DNA of 64,000 nucleotides from Mucilaginibacter rubeus (GCF_003286415.2 NZ_CP043450.1:5394001-5458000), one strand, 5' to 3'; positions 26,428 through 37,050 are shown, counted from the first letter of the stretch. Made by a program: numbers and translations. Notes: generated by a model from the sequence alone, not told the origin.

Positions 26428-29400
26428 TTAGATAACAGGAATTCTTTCCTTCTCGTAAACTTCCATTTGCCCCTGGTTCATTTTGTACACACAGTCGGCA
26501 ACATCAAAATACTGGTCATCGTGCGTAATGGCAATAACAATTTTGCCGGAAGCGCGCATTTGAGGCAACAGGGTATGATAAAAGAATTTACGATAACCGG
26601 GATCCTGATCGGCAGCCCATTCGTCAAAAAGGTATACTGGCGAATCTTCCAGGAAACATTGCAGCAGCGCCAACCGCTTTTTTTGCCCCCCCGACAAGTT
26701 AAGCGTACTAAACCGGCCATTCGAGATACTCACCTTATCCGTTAAACCCAATAGTTCAAGATATTCGGCAATTTTTTCAGTCTTACCCTCAAAGTTTATG
26801 TCATACATTTTTTCAAATAAAAATGCCGGGCTAAAAATTGCCGAGTAATATTCGCCCAACGGCGTATTTGATGCTTCTTCACCATCAATCAGTATGTTGC
26901 CACTATCGGCCTGGTAAAGACCGGTTATTAACTTGGCGAGGGTTGTTTTGCCACTACCGTTACCACCAATAATAAATATGATCTGACCTTTATAAATTTC
27001 GAGGTTCACCGGACCTACGCTAAACATACCCGCGTCATTCTGATATTGAAAGCAAAGGTCACGGATCTCCATGGTATCAATTGTTGATTTTGAAGGCAAT
27101 TCGGTTTGTTTGCCAACAGTAGCTGACGGGATCTGATCGATAAAGTCTTTTATCCTGTTCCATGCCACCCTAACCTGCAAAATAACAGGTACCGAGTTAA
27201 GTATGGAGTTGATTGGCCCTATCAGATACAATAATATTACAACAAAACTGCTTATGGTATAAACCTGTATCGATGGGAAAAACTTAGGGAAACCAAAAGC
27301 TACTACACCCAAAATTACTATGAGCAATGTTTCACCAATTAAAAACACATTTACAAAGCGTACGCTTGCCTTCGTTATTTTTTCTTTATAAAATCCGGCC
27401 GATTGTTGCAGGTCTTTACCATAGTCTGTTTTCTTGCCACGTTTCAGGCTTAACTCCTTGAAGCCTTCTATCATATCGCTTGCCAGCGACATAAACTTGT
27501 TCTGGCTATCGCGGGCTTGTTCAAAAAACACGTTGTTACTGGCGCCTGCAAAGTAATATATTATCAGAATGGCAACAATTAAGCCCACCGTAAGCAGGGT
27601 TGCCCAAAAAGCTATACTTGCCAGGTAAACAAAGGCTCCTATAGCGGTTATTAAATTGGTGATCAAAACAATAAACACATTCGTCGACTCGCCGATGACG
27701 CTAACATCATCATTAAGGGCGGTATATATATTCCCCTTTCTTATCTTCTCAAATTTTTGGTAAGATGTGTTCAGGATTTTATCAATGATCTGTGATTTAA
27801 GATCATAAGTTAAACCGCGTGAAAACTTAATAAGCTGAATTTGAACATAACGGCGCCCGGTTAAATAGAGTAATGATACCAAAACATAGTAAAACAACAG
27901 GTAGCGCAAATGCACTGTGCTGTTAAGTGAGGAAGTGATCAGTACCACTACAATCATATTGGCAAAACCGGCCATAATCCCCAGTAAAACCAGCATTGGC
28001 GCTTTACCCTTAAATTTATTTACGCTCGGATATAAAAGGCTTAACGCGTACGAAACGAAACTAATTGTAACAGCAGCCGCCAAACCAATCAAACAAACAG
28101 GCAAACTATAGGGGCTCCATACAAAGATAGCACTCCAGGTAAAGCCCGCTGATGCAGTTGGCAGTAAATAGATGGCATAAGCAAAGGGTATTAAAATCAA
28201 TAGAAATTTTAAAAGCGAAACCGGTACAGACCGTTTAAAACCCTCATAAATGCGGTTCCTCTTCCTGATATCTATAAGCAGATAACCCAGGTAAATAAAA
28301 TTAGCACAGATATAAAGCACCAATGCTAATGATACTATTGCATAACCGCTATCGCCGCCATCACCAGGATCATAATCTTTTGCCGGATCATCCCCTGCCG
28401 CCAGTTTAATGACCTTGTTGCCTAAATAAGCAGTGAAATTAGACGATGCATTGGCAAGGATTACAACACCTGTTTTTGCCGGTTTGCGAAAAGCCATATA
28501 AGCGGTAAAGCTGGGATTAAAACCATCGTGATTAATTTCTGAGCTGCCATCCAGCAATACATCCCAGCCCATGGCGTATGAGCCCATATCATGCAGGCCA
28601 ACGGTTTCGTCGCGCTGATGGGTAAGCAACATACTGGGGTACAGACTTGTTGGTTGTAAACCCATCTGCAGCTTCAACCACCTGCTCATGTCCAGGATAT
28701 CAGAAATAACATAACCTGCGGCATTGTTGCCCTTAAATACGGGCGGCTGGAAAGGCCATGCCGTTAAAAAACCCGATTTGTAACCCGTAGCCAACAATTT
28801 ACTATATACCGGATAACCTATTTGTGTATGCCTTAACTCAAGCTTATCTATTACATTTTTTTGCACATAGGTTTCAAAAGGCTGCCCGCTAACAGTTTGC
28901 ACAATTAAGGCCAGTATATCATAGTTTATGGTTGCATATTCAAACTTTTTACCGGGCAAACGGTCAAGCTTTTGATGGTTAATGGCACAAACAGTTTTAT
29001 AAAGAGCATCCGCGCCATTCAACGGTTGTATAGCACTTATCGAGCTCCAGGGGATACCGCTTGTATGATGTATAAGATTACTTACCAGCAACCTTGCGGG
29101 TTTACTTTTATACTGCACAGTAAACCATGGTAAATAATCAGTTACCGGTGCATTGGGATTTATGCGGCCCTCGCTTATCAGTTCGGCAGCAGCCAGGGCG
29201 GTAAAGGCTTTTGAACATGATCCTATTTCAAATAAAGTATTACTGCTTACCTTAACATTATCATGTACATTGGCATAGCCGTAATTACGTATAAATTCCT
29301 GCCCGTTAATGATGAGCGCCATGCTTAAACCCGGAATGTTACCGCGTTTCATAGCCCGAGCCACTTCTTCATCTGCTTGCTTCAGAATTTCCTGCACAGG

Positions 29401-29484
29401 CTTTTTTTGGCTAAAACCAACCTGGCAAAGCAGTAACAGAAGGCCAACCAGCGCAAATGCTTTTTTTATTGTAGATGACAACAT
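26428..29484 (-). CDS. Periplasmic serine peptidase-ABC exporter fusion (XcnG/ZmaM-like)
   Basis: 1018 residues in three parts. (1) A signal peptide or anchor (about 5-25) and a beta-lactamase-fold hydrolase (about 30-360) with SxxK as Ser89-Cys-Ser-Lys92, Tyr183 in FEYATINY and HDG at 319-321. (2) Three membrane helices (about 381-405, 419-443, 455-485). (3) A cyclic-peptide-type ABC transporter with its own helices (about 495-770), Walker A GGNGSGKTT (840-848), signature LSGGQ (930-934), Walker B YLFDE (951-955) and ITHDD. ClbP has the same peptidase plus three helices; XcnG and ZmaM add the ABC part (established). These cleave N-acyl-D-Asn from NRPS prodrugs during export. The upstream synthetase builds just such a starter, so I assign this role with fair confidence. 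Confidence 0.88.
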   Translation of the reverse strand: MLSSTIKKAFALVGLLLLLCQVGFSQKKPVQEILKQADEEVARAMKRGNIPGLSMALIINGQEFIRNYGYANVHDNVKVSSNTLFEIGSCSKAFTALAAAELISEGRINPNAPVTDYLPWFTVQYKSKPARLLVSNLIHHTSGIPWSSISAIQPLNGADALYKTVCAINHQKLDRLPGKKFEYATINYDILALIVQTVSGQPFETYVQKNVIDKLELRHTQIGYPVYSKLLATGYKSGFLTAWPFQPPVFKGNNAAGYVISDILDMSRWLKLQMGLQPTSLYPSMLLTHQRDETVGLHDMGSYAMGWDVLLDGSSEINHDGFNPSFTAYMAFRKPAKTGVVILANASSNFTAYLGNKVIKLAAGDDPAKDYDPGDGGDSGYAIVSLALVLYICANFIYLGYLLIDIRKRNRIYEGFKRSVPVSLLKFLLILIPFAYAIYLLPTASAGFTWSAIFVWSPYSLPVCLIGLAAAVTISFVSYALSLLYPSVNKFKGKAPMLVLLGIMAGFANMIVVVLITSSLNSTVHLRYLLFYYVLVSLLYLTGRRYVQIQLIKFSRGLTYDLKSQIIDKILNTSYQKFEKIRKGNIYTALNDDVSVIGESTNVFIVLITNLITAIGAFVYLASIAFWATLLTVGLIVAILIIYYFAGASNNVFFEQARDSQNKFMSLASDMIEGFKELSLKRGKKTDYGKDLQQSAGFYKEKITKASVRFVNVFLIGETLLIVILGVVAFGFPKFFPSIQVYTISSFVVILLYLIGPINSILNSVPVILQVRVAWNRIKDFIDQIPSATVGKQTELPSKSTIDTMEIRDLCFQYQNDAGMFSVGPVNLEIYKGQIIFIIGGNGSGKTTLAKLITGLYQADSGNILIDGEEASNTPLGEYYSAIFSPAFLFEKMYDINFEGKTEKIAEYLELLGLTDKVSISNGRFSTLNLSGGQKKRLALLQCFLEDSPVYLFDEWAADQDPGYRKFFYHTLLPQMRASGKIVIAITHDDQYFDVADCVYKMNQGQMEVYEKERIPVI

Positions 29485-29514
29485 GTGATTAAACTTGAAA
29501 AATGTGATAGAAAA

Positions 29515-30465
29515 TCAGGCAGACATGGCCACCAGCACACGGCGGCTACCCGTAAATGAATTGCGGCCATGGCTCATCAATTCATTATCAACAATCAATA
29601 ACTCGTTGGTATTCCAGGCGGGCGCGATGGTGCACGTTTCGATAGTTTTTAATATGGCCTCAACAAAATCTTTGGAGATCTCCTTACCATCGGCAAATGA
29701 TACATACATCGGAAAGCTGCTGGTTTCTCCATAAATAATTTCCAATGTCTCAAACATCTCGGCACCAAGGTGCAGCGGGTGAAACTGGTCAATTTGATTA
29801 AACCATACCTTTTGCCCCGTATATTGATGACCCAATACGCCCTTGCTAAACTGCTTTAACTTCAGGTTATTCAGCCAGCCCCATTCGTACTTGACATTAT
29901 ACGCGTTCAAATGCTTTTCAACTTCTGCTTTGCTTTCGGTCTCAAATGTGGCCTGCCAGCTTGGCCCCATCCCCTCCCCTGCATGCAGGTTACGGATGTA
30001 GCAAATGCCACGTGTTTCTATCTCTTCAATAATGGAAGGATGCATAGCCCTGTAAATGTCACCACTGTGGGCTAAAAGCGTTTCGCCACCGGTTTCAGAT
30101 GGGGTAATGCAGCTAAAAAAAAGCTTGCCCGGCCATTTTGCCGAATAGGAAAGCTCATTATGCATGGTTATTTTTTGGGATGCATCATACTCTGTAGAAG
30201 TATAAACATTACCCGATAGTTTGATTCGCGGTGAGTTTCCATCAATATAGTTCATAAATTTTGAGGAGATAGAATCAATTATGAGCTGGAAATCATCAGC
30301 GCCATTAATGCTAACCCCCTGAAACTTTATGGCCCCGGTTGTATGAAGGCTGTGATCAAACTCCGCTTTATTTGTATTATAGTAACTAATAAAATCCTGT
30401 GGAGTAAGCTGATTTAATTTGATATGCACTGGCGCAGTGCATTCTGTGATTTGTTGAACAGACAT
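29515..30465 (-). CDS. TauD/TfdA-family oxygenase (SyrP-like)
   Basis: 316-residue Fe(II)/2-oxoglutarate oxygenase. The iron triad is visible as MHNELSYS (His102, Glu104) and LMSHGRNSF (His299), with the 2-oxoglutarate-binding Arg in FTGSRRVL. The HxE form and the order GKLFF, then GGETLLAHSGDIY, resemble SyrP and relatives that beta-hydroxylate PCP-bound Asp or Asn. Two A domains in the cluster have Asn/Asp-like codes, so a 3-hydroxy-Asn or 3-hydroxy-Asp residue is likely in the product (inference). It lies between the peptidase-exporter and the second serine hydrolase. Confidence 0.87.
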   Translation of the reverse strand: MSVQQITECTAPVHIKLNQLTPQDFISYYNTNKAEFDHSLHTTGAIKFQGVSINGADDFQLIIDSISSKFMNYIDGNSPRIKLSGNVYTSTEYDASQKITMHNELSYSAKWPGKLFFSCITPSETGGETLLAHSGDIYRAMHPSIIEEIETRGICYIRNLHAGEGMGPSWQATFETESKAEVEKHLNAYNVKYEWGWLNNLKLKQFSKGVLGHQYTGQKVWFNQIDQFHPLHLGAEMFETLEIIYGETSSFPMYVSFADGKEISKDFVEAILKTIETCTIAPAWNTNELLIVDNELMSHGRNSFTGSRRVLVAMSA

Positions 30466-30517
30466 GTTTTTTATTTTTTGTTTGGTAAATAATCGGTGGA
30501 GGTTGTTGTGACTGGTG

Positions 30518-32404
30518 TTAAGAAAACCGGATAGATTTTATCCGGGTTGTGCCCGAGTTAAAATTAAGACGAAGCGTTTGCCGACCGGGCTTGAGCTTAA
30601 CCTCCACTATTTTATAAACCCAATCACCTGATGGTTTAAGTGCCGATTTGAAACGGGTGAACTTAGTGTTATTGATCACCAACTCAAACGTGCCATTGTT
30701 ATCATCGTTAGCCACATAAAGGTGGAGTTTGTAAGTACCCGGCTTCGAGATCACCATATTGTATTCAAGCCAGCTGCCCGCGCCTCCGCTCACATTTGGA
30801 AGCGGATCTTTTTTGTTGCTATCATCAACATCTATCCCTCTCATGGCCGAGTAGTTGGTAGCATACAGCACCTGGTTTTTGTTGATGTGGGTAGTTATTT
30901 TACTGTGCGCTTTGGCTTCGTTTACCTTTTTGCGGTACTCATCAATATCTGGTTGGATATCCCATAATTTAAAATCCAATTGTTTGGCCCGCTCATATTC
31001 AGCAAGTGCACCTGTGTAATTATCATTTTTATCGTACAGGTCACCCATAAGTAAGTGTGCGTAGGCCGATTGGGGGAAAAAGCCAATGTTTGAACCAAGC
31101 AGCTGTTTTGCAATAAGTGTATCCTGGTTTATAAATAGTTTCCCGAGCTGGTTAAGTGTATTGATCCCCAGGCTATCTGCAGTATGCAAACGGTTAGCTT
31201 CTGCAAACATCTGTTTTGAACCGGCTGATTTATAAACATTCAACAGCGTTATGGCCTTGCTTGGATACTGATCAACAGAAAATTGCTGATAATAGTCGGT
31301 TATGTCCAAACCGGCAGTCATTTCGTTAACGCGGCTGGTTATTATTTTACCCAAATCGCTGTTAGTTAAAAATACAAGCCCGCGTTTATGGGTTGTTGAA
31401 TAAAATATCTGAGCTTTAAAGCCTGGGTTACTTCCCCCATGCCCAATAATAGTGTCTGTACCGGTGTGTATAATTTCAAAACCGGTACCATAATAATACG
31501 GTGTGCTGGCACTACCTGTATGTACAACAGGTTTCAAAATCTGGTTGACACTGTTAGCAGATAACTTGCCGTTAGAAAAAATATTCAAAATAAGATTAGC
31601 ATAATCTTTAGCGGTAGTGCTAACCCCACTTGAAGCTACCGACTCGTAGTTTTTCCATTTGCCAAACTCCTTCCCGAAATTATCATGACCGGTTACAAAG
31701 TCGGCGGGAAGGGTTGTTACTGTTTTGCCAACCGTGTCATTTTTAAATTTAACGTAAGTGTTCTGAAGGTTAAGCGGCGTTAAAACCATGCGCTGCATAT
31801 AGGTGTCATAAGGCTCTTTTACAATAGCTTCAATTGCGGCGGCAAGATAGTTGTAACCAAGACTGGAATAGTTGAATTTTGCCCCCGGCTGGCTTATGAT
31901 ATCCATTTGATGCGAGTTATTTTCATTTGGCCAGTCTTCAAGGCCCGAACTATGACTTAAGATCATCCGCGGCGTGATCAGCCTGTAACGGGCATCATGG
32001 TCAAGCATAGGGCCCGGCTCCAGGTATTGATAAATAGGCTTATCAAGATCAAGTTTGCCCTGATCAACCAACTGATAGGCAGCATAAACCAGGAAGCTTT
32101 TTGACAAGGAACAGGCTTCAAATACCGAATTATTACCAGCCGGTGTATTTGAGCCCAGCGATTTAACTCCATAGGTATTAAAGTAAACAATCTTTCCCCG
32201 ATCAATAATTGCCAGTGACACGGCAGGGATACCAACCTCTTTGATCATGCGGTTTATTTCGGTATCAAAGCTTTGCTGGTTAATAACTTTATTATTTACG
32301 GTAAAATTGTTGTTTACCTGGGCGTTTACCGCCAGGCCGGATAAGATCAGGCATGTAACAAAACATCCCCAAACAGAAATTTTAGGTAGTTTAAAAATGA
32401 TCAT
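30518..32404 (-). CDS. Secreted serine hydrolase (beta-lactamase family) with C-terminal binding domain
   Basis: 628 residues. A signal peptide (about 10-29, ending NAQ) precedes a beta-lactamase-fold domain (about 45-370: SxxK as Ser99-Leu-Ser-Lys102, FNYSSLGYNYL, IGHGGSNPGF). A short helical repeat-like region (about 440-500; AYAHLLMGDLYDKNDNYTGA) and a C-terminal beta-rich domain (about 510-628; SWLEYNMVISKPGTYKLHL, WVYKIVEVKLKPGRQTLRL) that looks like a CBM6/35-type module follow. No membrane helices follow, unlike ClbP. It may be a second processing hydrolase for the exported peptide or a self-resistance enzyme; both are inferences from its position. Confidence 0.82.
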   Translation of the reverse strand: MIIFKLPKISVWGCFVTCLILSGLAVNAQVNNNFTVNNKVINQQSFDTEINRMIKEVGIPAVSLAIIDRGKIVYFNTYGVKSLGSNTPAGNNSVFEACSLSKSFLVYAAYQLVDQGKLDLDKPIYQYLEPGPMLDHDARYRLITPRMILSHSSGLEDWPNENNSHQMDIISQPGAKFNYSSLGYNYLAAAIEAIVKEPYDTYMQRMVLTPLNLQNTYVKFKNDTVGKTVTTLPADFVTGHDNFGKEFGKWKNYESVASSGVSTTAKDYANLILNIFSNGKLSANSVNQILKPVVHTGSASTPYYYGTGFEIIHTGTDTIIGHGGSNPGFKAQIFYSTTHKRGLVFLTNSDLGKIITSRVNEMTAGLDITDYYQQFSVDQYPSKAITLLNVYKSAGSKQMFAEANRLHTADSLGINTLNQLGKLFINQDTLIAKQLLGSNIGFFPQSAYAHLLMGDLYDKNDNYTGALAEYERAKQLDFKLWDIQPDIDEYRKKVNEAKAHSKITTHINKNQVLYATNYSAMRGIDVDDSNKKDPLPNVSGGAGSWLEYNMVISKPGTYKLHLYVANDDNNGTFELVINNTKFTRFKSALKPSGDWVYKIVEVKLKPGRQTLRLNFNSGTTRIKSIRFS

Positions 32405-32553
32405 ACTGGTTAGTGTTTATGGTTATTGAATTGGTAAGCCGCTTTAGCAGCAGCCGAAGAATTGTAAGTAAGGATCGCTAAACCGGGCCCTATACGGGAC
32501 AGTAAAGGCTTATTCCGGTTAGCTGATCCTTGATAAGTTATGCCAGACTTAGG

Positions 32554-35500
32554 TTAGTTAAGCGTGGCTTCGATAGGTGCCAGGTCGGCAGTTAACAAAT
32601 ACTCTGAGCTTACGAAACTTTTTTGTATATCGATATAAGCAGCAGTAGCCCTGATGGTTGGCTTTATAAAAAAGTCCTTCAGCGGAACTTTAACATCAAG
32701 CGCCTCAAATGCTTCGGTTACAAATGACATGGCATTTAACGAGTGCCCGCCTATATGGAAAAAGCTTGTTTCCACCCCTATTTCACCCTCGTTGATACCA
32801 AGCAGGCCGGCCCAGATTTTTACAAGTACAGCCTCCGTTAAAGTTTCGGGCCCTTTGTAAACATGCAGCGTTGCAAATTCCGGATCGGGCAGGGCATGTG
32901 TATCAATTTTACCACTGGCATTGCGCTGTACCGCGTTCAGGTGGATAAAGAACGACGGGATCATATAATCCGGCAGCGACGTAGTAAGGTGAGCTTTCAG
33001 ATCTTCGGCAGGTATTTCGGCACCGGCAACATAATAAGCAATCAGGTAGTTATCCTGTTTGTATTGTTTGGCTGTTACTATAACATCGGTAATATCCTTA
33101 TGTAAAGCCAGGCTTGTTTCTATCTCACCCGGTTCAATACGAATACCCCTTATCTTAATCTGCTTATCTTTTCGGCCTAAAAACTCAATGCTGCCATCTT
33201 CTCTCCACTTACCAACATCGCCGGTTTTGTACATGCGATTGCCGGTAACAGGGTTTTGCACAAACTTTTGATTTGTTAACAATTCGTCTTGCAGGTAACC
33301 TATGGCCAGGCCTTCTCCGGATACGCAAATCTCTCCCTGTAAACCTACAGGCACCAGGTTGTTATACTCGTCTAAAATTAAAACCTGTTTATTTCGGATA
33401 GGTTTACCAATAACCTGGGCATCGTCAGGGTTACTTATTTTATGATAAGTAACACAAACCGTTGTTTCAGACGGGCCATAGGTGTTGTACACCGGGCAAA
33501 CATCCATCAAATTACTTATATATGCTGGTTTAAGTACATCGCCGCCGCTAATGATGGCCCGCAGACCTTTTAAATAAGTCGCCTTGCGGTTTAACTCATT
33601 CAGTATTAATGGTGTTGTGCTTAGTATTGTGGCCTGCTCATCCCGTATCAATTCGGCCAGGTCACCTATGCTGAAGTTATTTTCAATCAGCATAACTACA
33701 CATGCGCCGTTGGTAAGTGCCGGAAAAATCTCCTCAATGGAGGTATCAAAAGTAAAGGCCGACATCTGGATAACCCTGTCATGAGGACCAACCTCAAAAT
33801 ACTCGCTAAAGGTGCCGGTATAATCGGCGAGCGCACTATGACTAATCATAACTCCTTTAGGCACGCCGGTACTTCCGGAGGTAAATATCACGTATGCAAG
33901 ATCATCTAAACTGATATTCTTTTCAGGATTAGCTACAGACATGTGCTCAAACTCGGTTGCCGAAGCAAGGTTAATGATGTTTACACCGGCATGCGCTGTT
34001 GCATCAAATGCCGAATTAATGATCATTGTTTTTGCATCGCACTCTTTCAATATAAACCTTAATCTGTCGGCAGGGCACTTTTCAGGATCGATGCAAACAA
34101 ACGCCGAACCTGATTTTAAAACTGCCAGCATAGCAATCACCATTTCGGCCGACCTATTCAGATACAATGCCACAATATTGTTTTTTGAGGCAGATGTATT
34201 GGCAAGCAGGTAATTGGCCAATTTATTAGCCCGTTCCTGTAATACCTTATAGGTGAGCGACTGTACACCAAACTGTAATGCAATTGCAGCCGGCGTTTTT
34301 TCAACCTGTAGGTCAAACCTGTTAACAACATTATCAAAGTCGTTAACTAATGGTTGTTGCGTATTAAAGTTGTTAACTATTTGTAATTCTTCCGCCTCTG
34401 AGGCAAGTGTTATTCCGGCAATCCGGATATCATGCTTGCTTGTGATTTGAGTGATGATATTTTTGTACCAGGCAGCATAACGGTCAATAGTGTCTTCTTT
34501 AAACAGTTTGGTACAGTATTCAAAGTTTAAGGTAATAACGTCGCCAATTTCTTTAGCGGTAAGTGTAAGATCAAATTTCGACGATACGTTTTCCCAGTTT
34601 ATGGTTGTAAAATTTAAACCGGGGATGCTTACAGGCGCAGGTTCAAAATTATGCAGCATGAATACCACATTAAACAAGGCGTTTTGGCTCATATCTCTTT
34701 GTACATCGCCAAAATCAAGTGTCATGCTAAAATCAAAGCCCTGGTTTTCAAAGCACTCCAATGTTTGCTTTTTTACTTTTTTCAAAAACTCATTGTATTG
34801 AAGCGATGCCTGCGGTTTGTTACGCAACGGTAGCGAGGATAAAAACATCCCCAGCATCTGCTGCAGGTCGTCATGATTACGGCCACCGGTTGTTGTTCCT
34901 ACTACAATATCATCCTGCCCTGTTATTTTACTTAAAAGGATGTAATATGCCGACAGTAAAACCATGAACAGGGTTGTCCCCTGCTTTTCGGCCAGTGCTT
35001 TTACCGTTTTGGTTTCATCAGGGCTCAGGTTAAAGTCAACTGTTTTGCCTTCATGGCTCCTGATCAGCGGGCGGTTATAATCGGTAGGTAGATTTAAAAC
35101 CGGTATACCGCCGCTAAACTCGTTCTTCCAGAAGTTGCGTTGTTTCTCTTTAACTAACTGCTGATCGAGGCTATTTTGCCAATCGGCAAAGTCTTTATAT
35201 TGCAAACGGAGTTCGGGCAATGCCTCTTCATTATACAAGTTTGCAAAATCCCTTATCATGATGCCACTTGATATACCATCAAATACAATATGGTGGATAT
35301 CAACCATCAGGTAATGTTCGTTTTCATTAACTTCAACAAGTCCGGCTCTGATCAATGGTGGTTTGGTGAGGTCAAATGGTTTTATCATGCCTATAAGAAA
35401 CTGCTGGGTTTCTTCGTAGCTATTGGCCTTGAATATTTGTACTTCAAACTTAATGTCCTTATGAACTATCTGCACAGGTTCCTTGTCAATCAAAACAAAC

Positions 35501-37050
35501 CCTGTTCTGAAAACCTCATGCCTTGCAATAAGGGTTTCTATCACCTTAATGAGTTTGGCTTTATCCAGGCTACCTTCCATTTTAACAACTCTTGGCATGT
35601 TGTATGCAAGAAACTCGGTATCGTACTCATTTAAAAAGTAAAGGCTTTTTTGCACCGGCGTAGTAGCATAATAAGGCTTTTCGGGCGCGCGCTCAATGGC
35701 AACATAACTGGTTTTATCTGTGTTATCTATAACCTTGGCCAGCGTATGTATGGTATCATGTATAAAGGCTTGCTGTAATGATAATTTCACCTGCAAACGT
35801 TTCACTATTTTGCTGATCATTGTCATAGCCCTGAGGGAGTTTCCGCCAAGCTCGAAGAAGCTTTGATGGATACCGATAACCCCGGCATCAAGCTTCAGCA
35901 CTTCGCCCCATAACGATACCAGCATCTGCTCTGTTTCTGTTTCTGCTTCCGCATAATCCCCCGATCGGCTGATCTCCGGTGCTGGCAAAGCTTTCCGGTT
36001 CAGCTTCCCGTTCATCGTTACAGGCCAGGCTGTTAATTGTACAAAATAACCCGGTACCATGTACTCCGGCACTTTCGATCCCAGGTGCTTCCGCAGTTCT
36101 TCTGCTCCTATTTCTTCCGGCGCTACATAATATGCCACCAGTACCTGATCGCCCGATTGTTCCTTTACCATAACCACACTGTCTGTTACGCCTGCATGGT
36201 TCGATAAATGTACCTGGATCTCTTCCAGTTCTATCCTTAGTCCGCGCAACTTTACCTGGCTGTCTATCCTGCCCAGGTATTCGATATTTCCATCATCCTG
36301 CCAGCGGGCCAGATCGCCCGTATGGTACAGCCTTTCCCCGACAACGTTTCCCTCCTGCCTGAATTTCTTCTCCGTCAGTTCCGCATTGTTCAGATAACCC
36401 CGCGCTACACCTACTCCTGCTATGCACAGTTCTCCGGCTACGCCTATAGGGCAGATATTCCCGTATTGGTCCAGGATATACAGCCTGATATTGTCTATCG
36501 GTTTGCCGATAGGGATGGACTGCGGCACTCCTTTGCTGTAGTCGCATTCGTAATATGATACGTCTACCGTGGCTTCTGTCGGACCGTAAAGGTTGATCAG
36601 CCTCGTGCCGTAAAGGTTGCCGATCTGTTTGCCGAACTGCTCGGCATGGCCGTATTGAAGCGCCTCACCACTCGTGAACACCTGTCTCAGGCTCCTGAGT
36701 TTATGTTCTTCTTTTTTGCTTTCTTCCTCTTCTGCCTGTACCTGCAGGAAGTGGCTCAGCATCGATGGCACGAAGTGCATCGTGCTTACCTGTTCCCTGC
36801 CAATCACTTCCTGAAGCACGGTTGCTTCTTTCTCTTCTCCCGGTTGCAGCACCACCAGCGAGGCGCCTGTCAGCCCCCACCAGAACAGTTCCCATACCGA
36901 TACATCAAACACCACCGGTGTTTTTTGCAACAGCACATCTTTTTCTGTTAGCGGGTATGCCGACTGCATCCACATCAGCCTGTTCACTACCGAATGGTGC
37001 TCGATCATGACACCTTTCGGTTTCCCTGTCGAGCCTGAAGTATAGATCAC
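32554..37050 (-). CDS. NRPS megasynthetase, last part: A(Ser)-PCP-C-A(Lys/Orn-like)-PCP
   Basis: 1498 residues; the frame opens inside A-domain motif A3 (YTSGSTGKPKG), so its first Met is not a true start. Domains: A (to about 355), PCP (Ser405 in ELGGNSL), C (about 455-885; HHIVFDG 586-592), A (about 905-1400) and PCP (Ser1437 in IGGHSL). By-eye Stachelhaus codes are DVWHFSLVDK for the first A, equal to the EntF serine code, and DTESIGTVCK for the second, closest to lysine-type codes such as DAESIGSVAK. The protein ends about 60 residues after the last PCP without thioesterase, reductase or terminal C domain. It is in the same frame as the 39.3-49.6 kb part; the part between is shifted by one base. 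Confidence 0.85.
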   Translation of the reverse strand: MIYTSGSTGKPKGVMIEHHSVVNRLMWMQSAYPLTEKDVLLQKTPVVFDVSVWELFWWGLTGASLVVLQPGEEKEATVLQEVIGREQVSTMHFVPSMLSHFLQVQAEEEESKKEEHKLRSLRQVFTSGEALQYGHAEQFGKQIGNLYGTRLINLYGPTEATVDVSYYECDYSKGVPQSIPIGKPIDNIRLYILDQYGNICPIGVAGELCIAGVGVARGYLNNAELTEKKFRQEGNVVGERLYHTGDLARWQDDGNIEYLGRIDSQVKLRGLRIELEEIQVHLSNHAGVTDSVVMVKEQSGDQVLVAYYVAPEEIGAEELRKHLGSKVPEYMVPGYFVQLTAWPVTMNGKLNRKALPAPEISRSGDYAEAETETEQMLVSLWGEVLKLDAGVIGIHQSFFELGGNSLRAMTMISKIVKRLQVKLSLQQAFIHDTIHTLAKVIDNTDKTSYVAIERAPEKPYYATTPVQKSLYFLNEYDTEFLAYNMPRVVKMEGSLDKAKLIKVIETLIARHEVFRTGFVLIDKEPVQIVHKDIKFEVQIFKANSYEETQQFLIGMIKPFDLTKPPLIRAGLVEVNENEHYLMVDIHHIVFDGISSGIMIRDFANLYNEEALPELRLQYKDFADWQNSLDQQLVKEKQRNFWKNEFSGGIPVLNLPTDYNRPLIRSHEGKTVDFNLSPDETKTVKALAEKQGTTLFMVLLSAYYILLSKITGQDDIVVGTTTGGRNHDDLQQMLGMFLSSLPLRNKPQASLQYNEFLKKVKKQTLECFENQGFDFSMTLDFGDVQRDMSQNALFNVVFMLHNFEPAPVSIPGLNFTTINWENVSSKFDLTLTAKEIGDVITLNFEYCTKLFKEDTIDRYAAWYKNIITQITSKHDIRIAGITLASEAEELQIVNNFNTQQPLVNDFDNVVNRFDLQVEKTPAAIALQFGVQSLTYKVLQERANKLANYLLANTSASKNNIVALYLNRSAEMVIAMLAVLKSGSAFVCIDPEKCPADRLRFILKECDAKTMIINSAFDATAHAGVNIINLASATEFEHMSVANPEKNISLDDLAYVIFTSGSTGVPKGVMISHSALADYTGTFSEYFEVGPHDRVIQMSAFTFDTSIEEIFPALTNGACVVMLIENNFSIGDLAELIRDEQATILSTTPLILNELNRKATYLKGLRAIISGGDVLKPAYISNLMDVCPVYNTYGPSETTVCVTYHKISNPDDAQVIGKPIRNKQVLILDEYNNLVPVGLQGEICVSGEGLAIGYLQDELLTNQKFVQNPVTGNRMYKTGDVGKWREDGSIEFLGRKDKQIKIRGIRIEPGEIETSLALHKDITDVIVTAKQYKQDNYLIAYYVAGAEIPAEDLKAHLTTSLPDYMIPSFFIHLNAVQRNASGKIDTHALPDPEFATLHVYKGPETLTEAVLVKIWAGLLGINEGEIGVETSFFHIGGHSLNAMSFVTEAFEALDVKVPLKDFFIKPTIRATAAYIDIQKSFVSSEYLLTADLAPIEATLN

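Noticed and set aside
32554..37050. Treating the last NRPS part as a separate protein with its own start
   Set aside because: Its first Met is inside the A3 motif; the A domain N-terminal half is encoded just upstream in a one-base-shifted frame.
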